Assembly (NCBI GenBank): GCA_038501785.1
Contig: JBAMJR010000161.1
Coordinates: forward strand, 1,429,001 to 1,493,000
Direction of reading: 5' to 3'
Length of the DNA stretch: 64,000 nucleotides
Source of the DNA: Myoxocephalus aenaeus
Taxonomy: Eukaryota; Chordata; Actinopteri; Perciformes; Cottidae
A program made the translations under genes and the position numbers. The notes under the pieces are model-generated. The model ran no database searches. It was not told the origin of the DNA and saw only the letters and a list, made by a program, of their open reading frames with translations. Each line of letters starts with the position of its first letter. Position 1 is the stretch's first letter. Shown here piece after piece: positions 27,689-37,405 of the stretch.

Positions 27689-30600
27689 TTACCTGCGTCG
27701 GTTGCGAACAGGCGTGTGGCATCTCTCTGGCATGTAGTGGGGGTGTGGTCTGCGACTGGGAGGCAACTCCCACGGGCGAATGGGAGAGGAAGGAGTAGAA
27801 GGAGGGGCGGAGTTTAGATCCAACATGGCCTGCTGGGAAAGACGCTGCCTTTTCGGGCTTGGGCTGTCTTCCATCTGCACACAGAGGTAAAGGAGGGGGG
27901 CGACCATGGGGTGGTCAGGGAGAAACAAAAACAAGGACAGACAAAAGGGGAGAATGAATAAGAAACGAAAACAATGACATACAAATCCTATTCAAAGAAG
28001 AGGCAACAGGCAAAGCTCATGTTTCATACTCACTTTGTCCCGATCCTCGCTGCACACATTATCTGGATGAAAATGTAGCACTCCTCCTGCAGGCCACAGA
28101 GGAAAAAAAACAGAATCAGATAAGACCGGTCTGAGAAAACCATCAACATCACAAGACACACGGACATATGCTTGCTTCACAAACAGAAATACAACACACA
28201 GGCAGCTGGTTGCCTTTGATTTGACTTTCCATGGATCGTCATGAAGCCTGAATAGTTTGCTTAAACAGATCTGCAGACTTATACTACAAAATTCAACATC
28301 TTGCTTCACAAACAGAGTTACAGTCCTCATCGAGGGTCTGTCCGCCTAACAGCCTTTTGAATTCCCTGCTTAAAACAAGCAGACAAAGGAGGAAGCCATC
28401 TCTGGAAGATGTCACACTGGGCTCATCCTCTCTGGTTCTCACAGACAAATCCCTCTCTCTGATCCACCATGGTAAATCAGTGCAGACTCACAGATTGTGT
28501 TCAACACACCAGAGCGTCCTGTGGCTTTCACACATGTACAGGACCCTCTGAATGACGGCTCACCTTCACCATCACTTTTATCCAAGTTACCATGTACTAT
28601 CAAAAGGTTATCAAATTGATTAGTCGATAGATAGAAAATGTATTGTATTAATAAAGCAAAGATGCCCAACAATTACCTGGCGGTTTTAGCTTCTCAAATG
28701 TGATTTGCTGCTTCTCCCCTTTTTATAACTTTGTTAATTGTATATATTTTGCTTTTGGATTGTTGGTCAAACAAATCCAGCAATTTAAAGACAAGATCTT
28801 GGTGGCATTTTTTTTTATTATTGTGTTTTATGATGTCTTATTGATCAATTCATCAATCCCTTTTGATAAACTGGAATGACACTGTAGTGTAGTCCCTATG
28901 GATTACAGATTACGGAATTACAGATGCATAAGAACAACAAAAATCAAATTTTGTATGACTTAACATGATTATCAGATCTGGAATTCTGAGAAAAAAACAA
29001 TATATTGTTTCTTTGGTCTAACAAGATAATTATCTCTGAAATCTGAGAGGTTTTCATAGAAAAAAGAAGCTCCCACCTGCATGGAATATGCTTGCTGCTG
29101 CTAATCAACCGAGCCTTTAACCGTGCTATGTGATTTCAAGTTCGGGTCAATATATGAAGGTATCTAAGGTTTGATTTCAGATGCATCTTCTACTACCGTG
29201 AAGCGTGCCATATCGGGTCAACTGATACTGGAGAAACACTGCGATGTCCATCCCATCAGAATTGGCTTCACGTCTGAACAACTGCCTACAAACTCCTGAG
29301 GTGTCTGTGCAAAGTCGACAAACTAACACCACCAGCATCTACACCACGTTCCACATTATTAGGCAAATTGTATTTAAGGGTCATAAACATTCATTTTTTG
29401 GTTTTTCAATGAAACTCATGGATGGTATTGTGTCTCAGGGCTATTTGGATGATTGAAATCATCCAAATAGTAATAATAATAATTAGTTTGCCAGGTGAGC
29501 CCAATCAAAGGAAAACTACTTAAGAAGGATGTTCCACATTATTAAGCAAGCTACATGTTTCAGGCAAAAATGGGGAAGAAAAAGGATCTCTCTGCTGCTG
29601 AAAAGCGGCAAATAGTGCAATACCTTGGTCAAGGTATCACAACATTGGATATTTCCAAAAGAATTGCGCGTGATCATCGGACGGTGAAGAAATTTGTCAC
29701 CGATTCACAGCACAAGCGGGTTCGTTCAGACAAAGGCAAAATAAGGAAGATTTCTGCCAAACAAATGCGTAGGGTTAAGAGAGCAGCCACTAAAATGCCA
29801 TTGAATAGCAGCAAACAGGTGTTTGAAGCCGCTGGTGCCTCTGGAGTCTTGCGAACTTCAAGATGTAGGATGCTCAAGAGGTTTGCAAGTGTCCTTAAAC
29901 CTGTTATTCGGCCACCCCTAAACCAAGCTCACAAGCAAAAAAGGTTGCAGTGGGCTCAGGACTACATGAAGACTAACTTTCAAACTGTTTTGTTTACGGA
30001 TGAGTGCCGTGCAACCCTTGATGGTCCTGATGGATGGAGTAGTGGATGGTTGGTGAATGGCCACCATGTCCCAACAAGGCTGAGACGTCAACAAGGAGGT
30101 GGCGGAGTCATGTTTTGGGCCGGAATCATGGGGAGAGAGCTGGTAGGCCCCTTCAGGGTCCCTGATGGTGTGAAAATGACCTCGGCAAAGTATGTAGAGT
30201 TTCTGACTGACCACTTTCTTCTGTGGTACAAAAAGAAGAACCGTGCCTTCCGTAGCAAAATCATATTCATGCATGACAATGCACCATGTCATGCTGCAAA
30301 GAATACCTCTGGGGCATTGGCTGCTATGAGCATAAAAGGAGAGAAACTCATGGTGTGGCCCCCATCTTCCCCTGACCTTAACCCTATTGAGAACCTTTGG
30401 AGCATCATCAAGCAAAATATCTATGTGGGTGGAAGGCAGTTCACATCCAAGCAGGTGCTCTGGGAGGCTATTATGGCATCCTGCAAAGACATTAAAGCAG
30501 AAACTATCAAAGAACTCACAAGTTCAATGGATGCAAGAATTGTGAAGTTGATATCAAAGAAGGGGTCCTATGTTAACATGTAACTTGACCTGTTAAGATG

Positions 30601-33105
30601 TTTTTGATTCAAACTTTTCTTGATTTCAGTAAATATGAACTCCTAATGCTGCAAATTCAACAAATGACAATTTTGTGTTCTTTACAACCTATAAAATATC
30701 TTGAAACTCTGAAATTCTGCATAATAATTTGGAACACTGCATTTTGAAAAAAATACTGTTATCATTAGGAGGTTTGTTCAATAGAATTTGACTTATACTC
30801 TAACAGTTGATGACTTGAAAATGATACTGACTGATCAAACTCAAGTCAATGAGAGCTTCTCTTTAGATATTGAGTTATATCATGAAATTCAGGGAATATA
30901 TTTTCCCATGAAAATTTTACTGAAAATTTCCGAAACAAATATGTTGTTAATTCATAAGAACGGGGTAAATATTTTTTTCTCAAGTGAATGCATTATGCTT
31001 CCAAACTGAATAAAGCAGTGATCCCATAAACATAATCTCAGAAGAAGAAAATGCTCTTCCAGCTGTTTATCCAACAGTCCACATGTGCAATCTGGATGCA
31101 GCATGTGCACACAGTCATTTCAGCAGCTTAAGAAGGATGTCCTTGAACTCAGCTGACAAGAGTTTCCTCTAAGCAGTCCCCCAAAAACCTTTGATCACCA
31201 CAAAGAGGGGGAAGAAAAAGGAAAAAAGAAAAAGAAAAAAAAACTCTCATCCCTTTATATTTCTTCCTCGATGCCTCCCTCACACAAACAGCCCCTTATG
31301 TCTCCCCAGAGACAACGGATCAGAAAGCAACCCCCCACCCTTTTCTTGTCTTTGCGACGCCACTCCAGAGCCATGTGAAGGCTGTCGATAGTGACATCTC
31401 AAAGACGCCCTGCTAGTGGCGGCGGAGAACAGAGGGCCAGTCAGTTGACGGAGTAGCCAACAGTAGGGCCAGAACGCTGGCTTACATCTTTATTTATCTG
31501 CCATGCCCTTTTCTTTAGACCTCATAGGGTCCTGGGTAGGGCTGGGTATCATTTGGAAAACTTCACACCTCGCATTAACTTGAAGAACGCTTGAGGCGAT
31601 TGTCTGTGAGCAAAACCATACAAATCGTGAATCTTTTTCTATATTTGGGCAGAATTGTTTGACTGGAGGAAGTTTTGATACTACTTGGTACTGGTTCATT
31701 TCGGCCAATACCTTAAAGACCCGATAAACACATGGGTGGCTGAGGCCCAGGACTAGAGAGTCCTGGGCCTCAGCCACCCATGTGTTTTTAGGAGAACTAG
31801 GTCTGGTAATGCTGATTCACCCCGAAGGCCATAGGAGAGGGGCTGGTGAGCCAGAATAGACGGGTTCTGTTGGCGAGCAGACACGACCTTGTTTCCTCCG
31901 AGCATGGCTGCTGGGGAAGAATGACACCATTTATTTTACGACAGACCATCAAGTCAGGCAGGCAAGATAGTGAATTTAAGAGTATCAGCTGTCATCAAGT
32001 AGCAATTTGCTCCTGTTCTTTGACAAAGACTTGAACCATTATTTAGAAGCAACATGCCAAAAATAGAGAGACACTCTATACAACCCACATAAGCTTCAGA
32101 AATACCAGGTGATGTATTAGTATTAATGAAGATCTGTAAAAACTGGTTGCTTTTAAGTTGTGATACTGGCAGGTTGTGGGATGCAACACTCGCTGTTAAA
32201 GCCACACTGGGGGATAAAAAGATTGACACCGGGGGAGAGAAAGAGGTGAAAAACAGAGATAAGACAGAGGGACACATTTTTAAAACCCCCAAATAAAACC
32301 CTGACACATTATATGTAAAGTGATGCCTCGAGGCGTATCACAGCAACATGGATTTAGGCTCCAGTCTCTATGGAGGCGTGGGTTCAGATCCCACCACTGC
32401 CACCATGTGTGAAGGACCAAGTAAGCAAGAACGGGGAAGGCAGGGTAAGGTGTAGAAAAAATAGGGATTTTATTGCCCCAAGGCTAATTACATGTTTCAG
32501 ATGGGGAACAAAATCTGGACAAAGTGACAAACTAAAATTGCAAACAGACATAGTGAGGTCTCCATGAAGGAAACGACACACATAATGAGCACTCCATGGA
32601 ACCGGAGACACTCCAGAGCCATCTCCTATGGCAGGGTATATAGCCGTTGGCTGGTCCATTGGCTAATTGGAAGGGGGAAGAGACCCCTCTCCCCAGTGGT
32701 GCAGAACAGCCGGCCGCTGAGGACACCCCTCTGGCCGAGGCAACATGGCACGGCCCAATCATCCAGGCCAGCTATTTAGGCAGGTGTGCTGCTGCGGCGC
32801 CAGTCTCTTTAAAGGATCATCGCCTGCAGGTAACGGAAAGGACTGTCGGCACTCATCTCAACCTCATACATCTCAATTGCGTGCACTCAACAAAGACAAC
32901 GGGTTTAGACAAGTGCCTCTAGTCCCCTCTAAAAGGGGTGTTCACTGCAGAGATCCCGAAACCATCACCTCCAATCTGGCCCGTCGCTGTGACTGCTGGC
33001 TCCAGCCGTCACATGTACAAAAACAAACGGGCACAAACAGAAAATCTGTATTATGCACTTCAGTGTTTCCCCTAGGTTTACAGCTTCAGGGGGGCGGGGT
33101 GTCGG

Positions 33106-33141
<36 letters not shown>

Positions 33142-35532
33142 GTCGGCGACGACGGCGACGTTGGGACATTGGGAGCGACGTTGGGAGCAACGAGCAACGT
33201 TATACATTATTGGACGCTCTCTGCCGGCTGATGGAAGTGTGCTCTCTGCCCACCTGTGCGCGCGCACGAGTCTGTGGGCATCGGGGCTGATCTCCGCGGT
33301 GCGCGTTACCGAGAGCAAAGTAGAGTTGTAAACGCGACCATGACAGAAATAGACAGAAATACGATCAATAAAATAAGAACATTGAGTTTGTTTAATAAAA
33401 GAACAAGGTGTAGACCTGTTTATAGGAAAGGGAACCTTAAATCACGTCTGTGATCTGGCGCGACGGAGAAAATTACAGGGGGGCGGAGGGTTTTTTCAGG
33501 GGGGCGCCCCGCCCCCCTATTCTAACGGTAGGGGAAACCCTGCACTTAAACATACACACTCTTACTTCCGAGCATCTCACACTCACTCACTCTCTCACAC
33601 ACACACACCTGTGTGTAAGTCAGTCACACAAACCCCTCTGTAGTCTCTCAATTTGAGAAGCATGTGTTTTTGTGTGCGTCCCCCCCGAGTGGGATATTTG
33701 GGGTGTTTGGCAAAACCGCTGCCATTACGACAGAGTCCCATCAAAAACCTGCTTGCATTCATTCAAAGCACTGTTTTGGCTTTGAGGGAATCCAATCTGG
33801 TGTTACAGAAGGTTTCTCCAATCACTTTTCCAAAGGTCAGCGATGGAAATCTGCTGAACACTAACATGGTTATCAATGTTGAATACAATGAAAGGAGGCT
33901 GTGGTGCACTCTCACTTTGAATTTCCTCTCTCGTAGTTGTATTTGTTTCTTCCTCTAAGGTTTTATCGAGTTTTTCTTTTTCTCCTAGTGAGTTTGAGTT
34001 GGATAAGGAGCCATTACTGTTGTGGGCATGAAAAGCCTATTGAATAACAGTTTAAGTGATGCCGGCCAATGTCAATAAATTATACTTCACAAAGTGGATA
34101 AACCAACAACAAGCTAACACAGCTCTATTGTTTTTGTGTTTCGACAGTTCTTTGAAACTATAACACCTTAACAATCTTTAATGTACTCTGCACCTTTAGA
34201 TAAGAGATCTGTTGGACTATTTTGGGACAATATATAGCTTTGCACAGGCATATAAAATGAATAGTATTACGGCTTATGGATGAAAGGGATAGTTGTGAAA
34301 TAGAAGGGTGTTCTATGTCCGTGTGAATCACAACAGTGAGCAATCTGAAACAAAAAGATTAAATCACCATCAAGAAAGAGATTTCATTTCAAACTATTTC
34401 AAGGCTTGTTTCAAGGCTCCAAACATTTTTTTTTATTATTAAAGTGGACTCCTCTCATACATGCTGAAGGTTGTGTGACGACAAAAGTAGAGTATGTAGG
34501 CTGTCTAAACCGCTGGGCAAGTGTATACGTCACTGATCTGATATGTGAAAACATCCATCCATCAATATAGCAGTTTGAATGCACAATATGTCCACTGACC
34601 AACCAGATTGGTTTTACATGTTCTTATAGAATAGATCTCAACATGACATTGTAATTCTAATAAAAGTGTATTAATGGATTACATAAATGATTAAATAGTG
34701 TTTTTTTTCCTTGTATCTTGACAACAGGATAACATGATATGACCTGCGGGCCTTCAGCATCATTATGCCAGAACTAGGGCAATTCTGCAGTGTTAAATCC
34801 CTAATGCAGGTCCAGTAGATATTTCACTGAACCAGGCAATGACATACATTATATTTATTTAGCTAACTGTTTTATGAAAAACTACCTCCAATAAGTACAA
34901 CTCAAATATTGCAAGAACTTGCGAGTACATCAACTTCATCGAATGTGCTGAAATAATTAAAGTGCAACATACAAGACAAAGTTCATTTGGTTTACCCTCC
35001 TCACACGAGTACATGCTAGTCAAACGTCTTCAGCAAAGCCACCACCACAACCCCTGGCATGACATACTGTATAGCCGACTTTTCAAGCAACAGCTGGCAG
35101 TGAAGGCACCGAGCCTTCCAGTTAAATGTCTCAAAGCCTGTTAAGCTGCTACTGGTCTGCCTGCATCCCCCAGGGGGTGTATCCTGCGTGTGTAATGATG
35201 CATCTAGCCGGGCTGCAGGCCCTGTTTACTGACGCTTGCTTACCGGCCCCGGGGTGTCTGTGCGCTCCGTGCGGAGGGTGGCGCTGCGCCCCTGCGGACA
35301 GGTAGCTCCCCTGGGTGTGCTGCTGCTGCTGGCTCTCCGGGTAGCTGCGACCACCGTGGTGCGGCGCCCAGCCGGGGTTGCTCTGCTGCGCGTAGCTCAC
35401 CCCTCCTCCGCTGGCGGTCATCATGCTCCCGTTACCGACCGCGTTGCCGCTGCCGTTGCTTCCAACGTTGCCGCTCATGCCGAAATGATAGAAGCCGGAC
35501 CGAGACCGCGACCGAGTCCTCGGGGGGTCCAT
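21300..35532 (-). CDS. rnf38: RING finger protein 38 (RING-H2 E3 ubiquitin ligase)
   Basis: Twelve minus-strand coding exons: 35244-35532, 28034-28086, 27693-27874, 26246-26717, 25344-25481, 25023-25211, 24130-24291, 23932-24035, 22583-22664, 22361-22482, 22013-22112, 21300-21362. Phases agree throughout and give 651 residues; human RNF38 has 515. Exon 3 encodes the RNF38 signature EDSPSPKRQRLS and exon 4 starts with the basic motif RRQRGRRDRLTRH, probably nuclear localising. RNF44 lacks the first, so this is RNF38 rather than RNF44. The RING-H2 (C3H2C3) covers about residues 599-643, beginning CVVC, with PCSHEFH and CPICRAD; all eight zinc ligands are present. RING-H2 proteins recruit E2 enzymes to ubiquitinate substrates. 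Odd points: a His/Asn/Gln-rich insertion at about residues 190-240 and a Gly/Ser/Arg-rich first exon. Donor and acceptor choice at exons 1-2 is the least certain part; the 53-nt exon 2 is needed to keep frame. Confidence 0.93.
25684..25912 (-). repeat. tRNA-derived SINE in rnf38 intron
   Basis: On the minus strand the head reads like a tRNA: an A box TAGCTCAGGGGGATGAGTGG and a B box GGTTCGATCCC at tRNA-like spacing. A non-tRNA body follows, containing GACACTGAACCCTCACAGGG and ATTTCCCCAAGGGGATTAAT. It ends in an irregular T/C-rich tail at about 25684-25710. This is an RNA polymerase III-type SINE inserted in the same sense as rnf38. Confidence 0.85.
27255..27310 (+). repeat. Possible single end of a hAT-like element
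   Basis: CAGTGGCGACCGGCC followed by a C/G-rich segment resembles a hAT-type terminus. No matching inverted end or 8-bp duplication was found nearby, so it is a fragment at best. Confidence 0.3.
27612..27687. repeat. (CA)n microsatellite beside rnf38 exon 3 donor
   Basis: About 37 CA units, interrupted once, end only 5 bp from the splice donor of rnf38 exon 3 (27693). In the transcript this is a long GU tract just inside the intron; such tracts can bind splicing regulators. Confidence 0.95.
29342..30834 (+). mobile_element. Tc1/mariner-type transposon copy 1, right end missing
   Basis: The left end starts after a TA (29340-29341) with CACCACGTTCCACATTATTA. A related internal copy of the motif (GTTCCACATTATTAAGCAAG) lies at about 29530. 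The body aligns with copy 2 (50734-52311) until about 30834, where the two diverge. The right terminal repeat is not visible beyond that point, so this copy appears truncated or rearranged on the right. It lies antisense to rnf38 within the large first intron. A perfect subterminal palindrome (ATTTGGATGATT and its complement) is at about 29442-29470. Confidence 0.85.
29570..30583 (+). CDS. Tc1-like transposase (D-D37-E spacing), copy 1
   Basis: An uninterrupted 337-residue ORF. It starts at MGKKKDLS; an upstream in-frame Met at 29555 is less likely because copy 2 lacks it. Residues 1-110 hold the paired-like helix-turn-helix DNA-binding half (GITTLDISKRIARDHRTVKK). The catalytic DDE half includes FTDECRATLDG, MHDNAPCH and SPDLNPIENLW. 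Between the second Asp and the Glu there are 37 residues, rather than the 34 of Tc1 and Sleeping Beauty, so the triad is DD37E. GGGGVMFWAGI is the usual glycine-rich element. The enzyme would cut and paste DNA at TA sites in the nucleus. It differs from copy 2 at only six residues. The ORF is intact, although one element end is missing. Confidence 0.93.
   Translation: MGKKKDLSAAEKRQIVQYLGQGITTLDISKRIARDHRTVKKFVTDSQHKRVRSDKGKIRKISAKQMRRVKRAATKMPLNSSKQVFEAAGASGVLRTSRCRMLKRFASVLKPVIRPPLNQAHKQKRLQWAQDYMKTNFQTVLFTDECRATLDGPDGWSSGWLVNGHHVPTRLRRQQGGGGVMFWAGIMGRELVGPFRVPDGVKMTSAKYVEFLTDHFLLWYKKKNRAFRSKIIFMHDNAPCHAAKNTSGALAAMSIKGEKLMVWPPSSPDLNPIENLWSIIKQNIYVGGRQFTSKQVLWEAIMASCKDIKAETIKELTSSMDARIVKLISKKGSYVNM
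31726..31787. other. Perfect 29-bp-arm hairpin in rnf38 intron 1
   Basis: Two 29-nt arms, each containing CACATGGGTGGCTGAGGC or its complement, flank the 4-nt loop AGAG with no mismatch. It could be a small foldback insertion, a cruciform or a hairpin RNA precursor. Nothing identifies it further. Confidence 0.85.
32350..32405 (+). other. tRNA-Leu-like 3' half ending in CCA, next to an LTR
   Basis: The plus strand from GGATTTAGGCTCC through the variable arm, GGTTCAGATCC T-arm and terminal CCA matches the 3' part of a tRNA-Leu (anticodon region consistent with AAG/TAG type). The 5' half is not recognisable. Because genomic tRNA genes do not encode CCA, this is not a normal tRNA gene. Read on the minus strand, TGGTGGCAGTGGTGGGATC directly follows the LTR end, exactly where a retroelement primer-binding site belongs. 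Confidence 0.65.
32406..33013 (-). mobile_element. Solo LTR of an LTR retroelement
   Basis: On the minus strand the 608-bp segment begins TGTGACGGCTGG and ends CTTCACACA, giving the standard TG...CA ends. A TATA box (CTATATACCC) lies near 32635-32643 and an AATAAA signal near 32466-32471, in the right order for U3, R and U5. A tRNA-Leu-complementary primer-binding site follows immediately. No second LTR and no gag/pol coding sequence are visible, so only an LTR and its junction remain. The superfamily cannot be fixed from the LTR alone. It is in the same sense as rnf38, inside intron 1. Confidence 0.7.
33061..33540. mobile_element. Short non-autonomous element with 33-nt G run
   Basis: The ends are CAGTGTTTCCCCTA and, inverted, TAGGGGAAACCC. 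Direct repeats TGCACTT flank them at 33054-33060 and 33541-33547, extendable to 8 bp with one mismatch. This fits a hAT-type MITE of 480 bp. Inside is an uninterrupted run of 33 G (33108-33140), and near each end a G-rich block. Coding ORFs here are translations of the G run. Confidence 0.65.
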
Positions 35533-37405
35533 GGCCGTGGAGGGCGGCGGTGGATGGACGTGATGGAGGTGCGCTGGAGGAGAGAAGCGGGCAGGAGCCT
35601 CCCTGTTCGGCCGCTTCTACGCGTCGTCTCTCCGTCCACCGAGTTACCTCTGATGACGACCGGCTGCTGCGAGTGTTTTCTGAGGCATTTAAAGCTGTTG
35701 TTTTAGTAATATAATGAGAGGAGACACCTGAAAACAGCGCGTTCAGGGAAGCGCAGCCGTCACATGTCGCACAAGCACCATCAGCACCATCAGCTGTCCA
35801 CTTCACGGTTACGTTATCTTACCGCTTACGGACGTACATAAGTATTTAATAACAACATACTGTCCTGATAAGATAGAGAAAGATTAATCAAAAGACAATT
35901 TTCTCGGAAGTTTTCGTCGTTACCATAACAGCAGCTGAGCAAGTCTCGGGCTCTCTATTGTCTTTTCACAGAGGAACACTTGCAGGCTTTCCACAGGAAA
36001 ATAAAGTATGTTTAAGTCATTATTCCTGTCGGGATGACCCTACTGCCGACGCACATATTAACGTGCAACTGAAGTTAATATCGCTCGCTCGCTGCCATCG
36101 AGAGCTTGTGAAGTTAAATACTTAAATCCCTCAACACAAGCAAGATGGCTTGCTGTCGTTGGTTAGCAAACTAAAAAGGAAACCAGCAGCATTCAGAGCT
36201 GGCTGAGAAACTAACTTAACAGCATGTATTCATTAATAAACTCCAACTAAATGACGACGGGTAGTCTATTATATATAGTAAAGTTACACCCCTTCGCGTT
36301 GGCTAACTATACCTGCTCGGTCATTTGCATAATTTTCCCAGCTAGCCCAAAGCTAACAGGAAGCGGGGTCTGGAGGGGAAAACAAGTCCAACAGTGCCGA
36401 CATTACAAGCTCGCTAACGACGACGTTAGGCTGGTCGTTAAACAACGGGAGGAGCAGGTTACCTCGGACAGCACGGGAAAACAGACAGCTACCTTTCCCG
36501 TCAAGTAACCAGGGCGATATTTGTCACATTTAAATCCCCTCTCGCATTCGCTATCGAGTGTTTTCTCTGGTCAGCGGGGAGTGTGTGGAGATCAATCAAT
36601 GGGAGTTTCACATCTCAGCCAAGTCACTACCAATCGATCACAGAGAAACACGTAGCTCGTCACAAGCCTGACCCGCGACGTGCTTGTCGGTAAATAGCAC
36701 AAACAAGGAGGTGGTAACACTCTCACAACAGCTATCAAAGTGAGATGTGTTTAATCAGCAACGGTCAAAGTCGATTTGTAGGTAGCCGCTCATTATCGGA
36801 GTTGACTACTTTAGTCTGGCCAACCGCAGGCAGCTGCTCAGATCATTAATAATTCAGCAGCTTCATACCAGAAATACTATAAGACAACGCTTTGAAAGCC
36901 GAAAGACACTTGCGTTATACAGCTTTTCAGGTAGAAAAAAATATGCGGTTGCCTTCTCCGATATAGTATATCAACCTAACCCTCGATGATTATATGCTTA
37001 AACGTATCAGTCACACAAAAATCCTCTATCTTTGAGTATAAATTATACACGAGGCTATCCGGAATCCATGTTTATTGTCGTTGTCTTTACACTATAAACA
37101 TACAAAGCCCATTCACGGTTCTGTCTGACCCTATTTCAATGACTATAAAAACTGTACCTGCATAAAACAAGCTTGCAGAACTAGGTTAAAGTACAAAAGT
37201 ACATTTATATGAGCTACACTGAAGATGTATGATATTCTACAGATTTTGTATTCAACAGTAAATAAATGAATCAATCTCAAAAACACAAAATATTTAATCA
37301 TCCAGTTACATTTGACACCTTGAAAAGAAAAGAAAAAACAATTATATTTGTCTGTGGCGTGCTTTTTGTTTTGGGGAAAGAAGGCTTTCACTACCGATGT
37401 CTACG
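35533..37405. promoter_or_regulatory. rnf38 5' UTR/promoter and zcchc7 3' UTR
   Basis: The DNA around and upstream of the rnf38 first exon (about 35200-36600) is CpG-rich, as for a housekeeping promoter. At the other end the zcchc7 stop is at 37406, and a minus-strand AATAAA (plus TTTATT at about 37071-37076) gives a plausible poly(A) signal about 330 nt downstream of it. No coding exon was recognised between. Confidence 0.5.

Noticed and set aside
29918..30415. 165-residue ORF antisense to the Tc1 transposase (also at 51239-51736)
   Set aside because: It is a shadow of the transposase frame, present in both copies only because the copies are nearly identical.
32350..32405. Functional tRNA-Leu gene
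   Set aside because: The 5' half (acceptor strand, D-arm) is missing and the terminal CCA is encoded, which genomic vertebrate tRNA genes do not have.
21300..35532. RNF44 rather than RNF38
   Set aside because: The EDSPSPKRQRLS and RRQRGRRDRL motifs are RNF38 features, and the neighbour zcchc7 fits the RNF38 region; RNF44 is otherwise very similar in the RING half.
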